Shown here: positions 60,385 to 64,000 of the stretch, in pieces
How the letters are laid out: every line of letters begins with the position of its first letter
Position numbering within the stretch: the stretch's first letter is position 1
Assembly (NCBI GenBank): GCA_046331425.1
Contig: JAXLQU010000003.1
Location: 1-64,000, forward strand
Direction of reading: 5' to 3'
Length of the DNA stretch: 64,000 nt
Source of the DNA: JANNUT01 sp046331425
GTDB lineage: Bacteria > Acidobacteriota > Polarisedimenticolia > J045
Made by a program: the position numbers and the translations under genes
The notes under the pieces: generated by a model
The model's database searches: none
What the model was told of the DNA's origin: nothing
Seen by the model: the letters and a program-made list of their open reading frames with translations, nothing else

Positions 60385-62276
60385 TCGCCACGCTCTTGCT
60401 TGCCGTTGCCTCGACGATTCACGCACCCGCGCCCGCGCGCGAGGCGGTGGTGGAACCCAGCACATTGGCGGTGTTTTCGCCTCAGCCTGCGGTCGACGGG
60501 AGCGGCCGACTGATACCCAATGTATTCCCCAGTGCGTTGGAGTTGGCCAAGAGTTCTTCGAGCCCGATCCAGTGGCCCGAGGGCGGAACTCATGACTTGA
60601 CGTTCGTGACACCTCGCGCGTCCACGGACGGCGGTGCGACGGATGCGTTCCCCGTGATCGACGTGAAATTCGACGCCGTGTTCGATGGCGGCGTCGCTCC
60701 GCCCGACGCCGTCCTTGCTGTCGGAAAGAACAGCTTGGTCGTGTTGATCAATTTGCAGGTAGCGATGTACGACAAGGCCGGCGTCTTGAAGTCTGGACCG
60801 TTCTCGCTCTCGTCGTTCTTCGGTTTCCCGCCGGGATTTGGCGGCGGCTTCGATCCACTGGCGGTCTACGATCCGTTCTCGGATCGTTTCGTGATCACGG
60901 CGTTGGCGGACAACGGTGGCGCCAACGATTCGCGCATCTTCGTGGCGTTCTCACAAACCGGCAACGCGGCGGGAGCTTGGAACAAGTACTCGATCGATGC
61001 CGATGCCGGCCAGACCGGGACGTGGATCGACTACGCATCGATCGGCATCGATCGCAATGCGGTCTACTTCACGGGAAACATGTTCCAGCGCTCCGGCGGC
61101 TATTCAAACGCCACGCTGTTCATCTACGACAAAGAAGATGGCTACGCGGGGCGACCGCTCGACAACACCCACATCATCAACGTCAGAACCGCAAGCGGCG
61201 CCACGACGTACCGGCTGCGACCGGCTTACGTGGGTGAGGTCGTGCCGGGCGACGAGTTCTACTTGGCCTACACCGACTCGAGTTTCGGCGATCGCCTCAG
61301 CCTGTGGCGCTTGACCGGAAACCGATTCGCCAGTCCCACGCTCACCGCCAGCGATGTCGCGCTGCCGGGAACCTACTTCCCGATCGGCAACGCGCGGCAA
61401 CCCGGCAGTGGCGGTGGTGTCGCAACCCTCGGTACGAATGTGTGGAACGCGTACTACAAGAACGGCGCGCTCTGGGTTTCGCAAGCCGTCAACGGCAGCG
61501 CCGGAATCGCCGCTTGGATTCATCGAGTGCGCATGAGCAGCACGCCTGCGGTTCGAGAGCAAACCTATCAGGTCGAGGAGTCTGGCAAGGACATCTATTT
61601 CCCCTACGTCATCCCGGACACCGAGGACAACGATTTTGCGGTGTTCTCGGCCTACTCCAGCACATCGATCTTTGCGACAGGCCGCTACATCAACGTCTCG
61701 GCCGCGGGCGCCACGCGTTACGCCGAGACGGTTGTCGCCGCAACGTTGCGCAACGATAGCGGCCGACACGGCGACTATTTTGCCGTGGGGCAGGATCCAC
61801 TCGACCCGAACCGATTGTGGTCGATCAACGGCTATATGAAAAACAGCACGTTCGCGGGCACGAACCGCGTCTCTTCGGTGCGATTCGAAGACGTCCCGGC
61901 ACCTAGCAACCCAGCTCCGGTGCCTGACGGAAAGTCGGTGCTAGGCCAGCAGGTCCGTGCGACCAAAGCATCTGCAGGTCAGTTGACGGTGACGTACGAC
62001 AACACCGCCTGCAATACGCCTGGACATCACATCGTCTGGTTCGATCTAGCGACGGTTTCTTCGTACACGCCCACGCAGGTCACCTGCGCGATCGGCAATT
62101 CCGGAACTTGGACCGGTGCCCCGGCCACAGGAAATGTCGGCTACTTGGTAGTCAGCGACGACCTCTCAACGACCGAGGGCTCGCACGGCCCGAACAGCAA
62201 CGGCCAGGAACGCCCCTCGCAATCCAACGCCTGCGGCATCACGCAGAAGTCGATCACGGGCACCTGCGGCCCCTAA
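60381..62276 (+). CDS. Large secreted protein, probable beta-propeller
   Basis: 631 residues with a short signal peptide (TLLLAVASTIHAPAPA). Repeating aromatic/Asp-rich segments (FDPLAVYDPFSDRFVITALA, DYASIGIDRNAVYFTGNMF, GTYFPIGNARQPGSGGGVAT, GRHGDYFAVGQDPLDPNRLW) suggest a propeller of six or seven blades to about residue 500, then a Ser/Thr-rich C-terminal region with conserved Cys. I do not recognise a family. ATGA overlap with the isomerase gene, so it is the third member of the cytochrome operon. Confidence 0.75.
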   Translation: MIATLLLAVASTIHAPAPAREAVVEPSTLAVFSPQPAVDGSGRLIPNVFPSALELAKSSSSPIQWPEGGTHDLTFVTPRASTDGGATDAFPVIDVKFDAVFDGGVAPPDAVLAVGKNSLVVLINLQVAMYDKAGVLKSGPFSLSSFFGFPPGFGGGFDPLAVYDPFSDRFVITALADNGGANDSRIFVAFSQTGNAAGAWNKYSIDADAGQTGTWIDYASIGIDRNAVYFTGNMFQRSGGYSNATLFIYDKEDGYAGRPLDNTHIINVRTASGATTYRLRPAYVGEVVPGDEFYLAYTDSSFGDRLSLWRLTGNRFASPTLTASDVALPGTYFPIGNARQPGSGGGVATLGTNVWNAYYKNGALWVSQAVNGSAGIAAWIHRVRMSSTPAVREQTYQVEESGKDIYFPYVIPDTEDNDFAVFSAYSSTSIFATGRYINVSAAGATRYAETVVAATLRNDSGRHGDYFAVGQDPLDPNRLWSINGYMKNSTFAGTNRVSSVRFEDVPAPSNPAPVPDGKSVLGQQVRATKASAGQLTVTYDNTACNTPGHHIVWFDLATVSSYTPTQVTCAIGNSGTWTGAPATGNVGYLVVSDDLSTTEGSHGPNSNGQERPSQSNACGITQKSITGTCGP

Positions 62277-62304
62277 TTCGGGGACGTTCTACCTATTTGC
62301 GTCG

Positions 62305-63564
62305 TCAGCGAAAACGGAGCGGTGAGTAGGGGGTAGGGTCCACGGGTGGTTTCACGCCGCACACGAGTGCTGCGACGAGTTCCGCGCTCCCCGTGCTCAT
62401 GCTCACACCCAGCATTCCGTGTCCGGCGGTGATCGTCACGTTTGGATAGCGCGGAGTGGCGCCAATCACCGGCAGGTCATCCGGAGTCATCGGGCGCCAT
62501 CCGTACCACTCGGTCTGCCGCCCACCGTCGATCGACGCGTGCATGTATTCGCGCGCCCCTCGGCGAATCGCGTCGAGCCGTGCGCGATTGAGCGTGGAGT
62601 CATAACCGGAAAACTCCATCGTGCTACCGATGCGTAGCTGCGACTCCCACGGAGTCACCGCGACGCTGCGCTCTTTGAAGATCAGCGGAGCTCGTGGCGC
62701 ACCAACCGGACGATCGATCGTGATCGAGTATCCCTTTCCGGGCTGAATCGGTAGCGTCACCCCGAGTTGCTTCACCAGGGCCGGCGTCCAGGCCCCACCG
62801 GCGATGACCACGTCTCTAACCCTGAATTCACCAATCGAGGTAAGCGCCGATGAAATCTGTGTGGCATCGCCGACAAGCTCGACCAAACGGCAGTTCTCGT
62901 GGAATGTCACGCCTCGCGCCCGTAGTCGCGTCACCAACCCAGACACCAGTTTGTCGGGGCGCAAATGTGCATCGATCGGATAAAAGCGTGCGCCGGTCAT
63001 TCCGGGCCGGACCGCAGGCTCGCGGCGTGAAAGCTCAGCTCCGTCGAGCTTCTCGCACTCGATGCCCAACTCCAGCAACAGTCGATCCTCGAGGTCGCCC
63101 GCCGCGAACGCCTGCGGCGTTTTGTACACGAAGTACAAACCTGCGTCGGTCCACTCGCAGTCGACAGACTCTTTCGCGATCAACTCCTCGAGGCGATGGC
63201 GTGACAACGCCAACAACGCTTGCTTGGCCTTGGCCGTGCGACGCGCACGGTCGAGATTGCACGCGGCGAAGAATCTAAGGCCCCACACCAGCATCGAGGC
63301 GTCGAGGCGCGGCTTGATGTAGAACGGCGCATCGCCGTGCAACATCGACTTCAAGGTCTTGGCAGGCAGGCCGGGCAGAGCCAACGGCAGCGCGTGACTG
63401 GGTGTGATCAGCCCACAGTTGGCCCACGAACTCCCGCGTCCGAGTTCCCCCTGGTCGATCACCGTCACCGCGCGGCCGGCGCGAGACAGAGCCTCGGCAC
63501 AGGTCAAACCGATCACGCCGCCGCCCACGATCAGCACATCCGCGTCGCGCTTCTCGGTGTTCAC
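62305..63564 (-). CDS. FAD-dependent D-amino-acid dehydrogenase, DadA-like
   Basis: 419 residues. Rossmann fingerprint DADVLIVGGGVIGLTCAEAL, GRGSSWANCGLITPSHALPL as in DadA, C-terminal GWRPMTPDDLPVIGATPRYP and TAGHGMLGVSMSTGSAELVA. Oxidises D-amino acids, passing electrons to a quinone or similar acceptor. GTG 63564 has GGAGGG seven bases upstream, which is better than TTG 63579. Two bases separate it from the stop of the histone-deacetylase-family gene, so the two are co-transcribed. Confidence 0.88.
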   Translation of the reverse strand: MNTEKRDADVLIVGGGVIGLTCAEALSRAGRAVTVIDQGELGRGSSWANCGLITPSHALPLALPGLPAKTLKSMLHGDAPFYIKPRLDASMLVWGLRFFAACNLDRARRTAKAKQALLALSRHRLEELIAKESVDCEWTDAGLYFVYKTPQAFAAGDLEDRLLLELGIECEKLDGAELSRREPAVRPGMTGARFYPIDAHLRPDKLVSGLVTRLRARGVTFHENCRLVELVGDATQISSALTSIGEFRVRDVVIAGGAWTPALVKQLGVTLPIQPGKGYSITIDRPVGAPRAPLIFKERSVAVTPWESQLRIGSTMEFSGYDSTLNRARLDAIRRGAREYMHASIDGGRQTEWYGWRPMTPDDLPVIGATPRYPNVTITAGHGMLGVSMSTGSAELVAALVCGVKPPVDPTPYSPLRFR

Positions 63565-63566
63565 GG

Positions 63567-64000
63567 TCAGACCCTCCAAAACTCACGCTGCACCACCTTC
63601 GCTCGCTCCAAGCCATCTCGGCCCGCCTCACTCGCTGGTGCCTCGACCGGTACCGCAATCGCTTCCTCGCTGAGCACCGCAGCACAGGCCCGAACGCTCT
63701 GTGCCAGCGCCTGAATGTGATACCCCCCCTCGAGCGTCAGGACCAATCGCCCGCCACACAAGCGATCCGCCAATGACCTCACGATGCCGCACAGAGACGC
63801 AAAGCCTGCGGTCGTGACGCGCATGTTTCCAAGTGGATCGTCACGGTGCGCGTCGTAACCGGCAGAAATCAGGATCAGATCCGGTAGGTACTGCTCGGCG
63901 ATCGGACTCAGCAACTCGTTGTAGACGGCAGCGTAGTCGCCGTCACCGCAACCACCGGGGAGCGGTACGTTCACGGTGAATCCCCGCCCGTTGCCCCTAC
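63567..64000 (-). CDS. Histone deacetylase/acetylpolyamine amidohydrolase family protein, N-terminus cut by window edge
   Basis: The C-terminal 144 residues are visible: GNGRGFTVNVPLPGGCGDGD, then LILISAGYDAHRDDPLGNM with the Asp/His of the zinc site, and RLVLTLEGGYHIQALAQS near the end. These are the class II HDAC-type motifs shared by bacterial acetylpolyamine amidohydrolases. Frame is open at base 64000; about half the protein lies outside. Coupled to the DadA-like gene. Confidence 0.88.
   Translation of the reverse strand, partial: RGNGRGFTVNVPLPGGCGDGDYAAVYNELLSPIAEQYLPDLILISAGYDAHRDDPLGNMRVTTAGFASLCGIVRSLADRLCGGRLVLTLEGGYHIQALAQSVRACAAVLSEEAIAVPVEAPASEAGRDGLERAKVVQREFWRV

Overview
This GC-rich (about 62%), gene-dense window comes from a diderm bacterium. 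Evidence for two membranes is an Omp85-type barrel protein, an OmpW-like porin, MotAB, multiheme cytochrome c, LolD/MacA-type exporters and meso-DAP-type peptidoglycan (MurE with a DNPR motif). The secreted proteins (subtilase with P-domain, a TolB/peptidase/Omp85 fusion, TPR proteins) and the lack of any clearly proteobacterial operon order suggest Acidobacteriota or a deltaproteobacterial-type phylum. That assignment is inference only. No tRNA, rRNA, CRISPR array, insertion sequence or prophage was seen.

Layout. 1-1629: truncated long-chain acyl-CoA synthetase (-). 1684-5805: three coupled envelope genes (+) ending in a metallopeptidase-like/TolB-propeller/Omp85 fusion. 5860-9269: a DUF3052 gene (+) facing a gatB-ftsE-ftsX operon (-). 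9432-15348: a Pho signalling region with phoB (+), a large S8 protease (+) and phoU-phoR (-). phoR carries a one-base frameshift in a G5 run, and phoB and phoU are both preceded by 11-bp-phased GTCA repeats. 15522-16916: beta-CASP metallo-beta-lactamase nuclease. 17060-30254: a roughly 13-kb, mostly translationally coupled minus-strand array (sensor kinase, ligA, NtrC-type regulator, HtrA protease, second NtrC-type regulator, TPR protein, MacA-like adaptor, LolD-like ATPase, two FtsX-type permeases). It reads as an envelope-stress/export unit with DNA ligase embedded. 30572-32460: XRE-TPR regulator coupled to a small secreted protein, closed by a clear terminator.

32611-49853: a complete dcw division and cell-wall cluster (mraZ, rsmH, ftsL, ftsI, murE, murF, mraY, murD, ftsW, murG, murC, murB, ftsQ, ftsA, ftsZ). 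It has a recognisable sigma70 promoter, a three-repeat MraZ box and a terminal hairpin terminator; most junctions overlap by 1-8 bp. No ddl is present. 49872-51665: motA-motB (-) with a candidate flagellar sigma28 promoter. 51903-53493: DUF2807 lipoprotein and OmpW-like protein.

53596-55542 (-): the most notable discovery. A SelW/Rdx-type gene with an in-frame UGA (CxxU) is hidden by standard stop-codon calling. It has a perfect Shine-Dalgarno sequence and a SECIS-like hairpin just after the UGA, and lies upstream of yjbQ and an MFS exporter. 55698-57211: ECF sigma factor with zinc-finger anti-sigma. 57311-62276: operon of a five-heme cytochrome c, a cyclophilin-like protein apparently started at CTG, and a large secreted protein. 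62305-64000 (-): histone-deacetylase-family hydrolase (truncated by the window end) and a DadA-like amino-acid oxidase.
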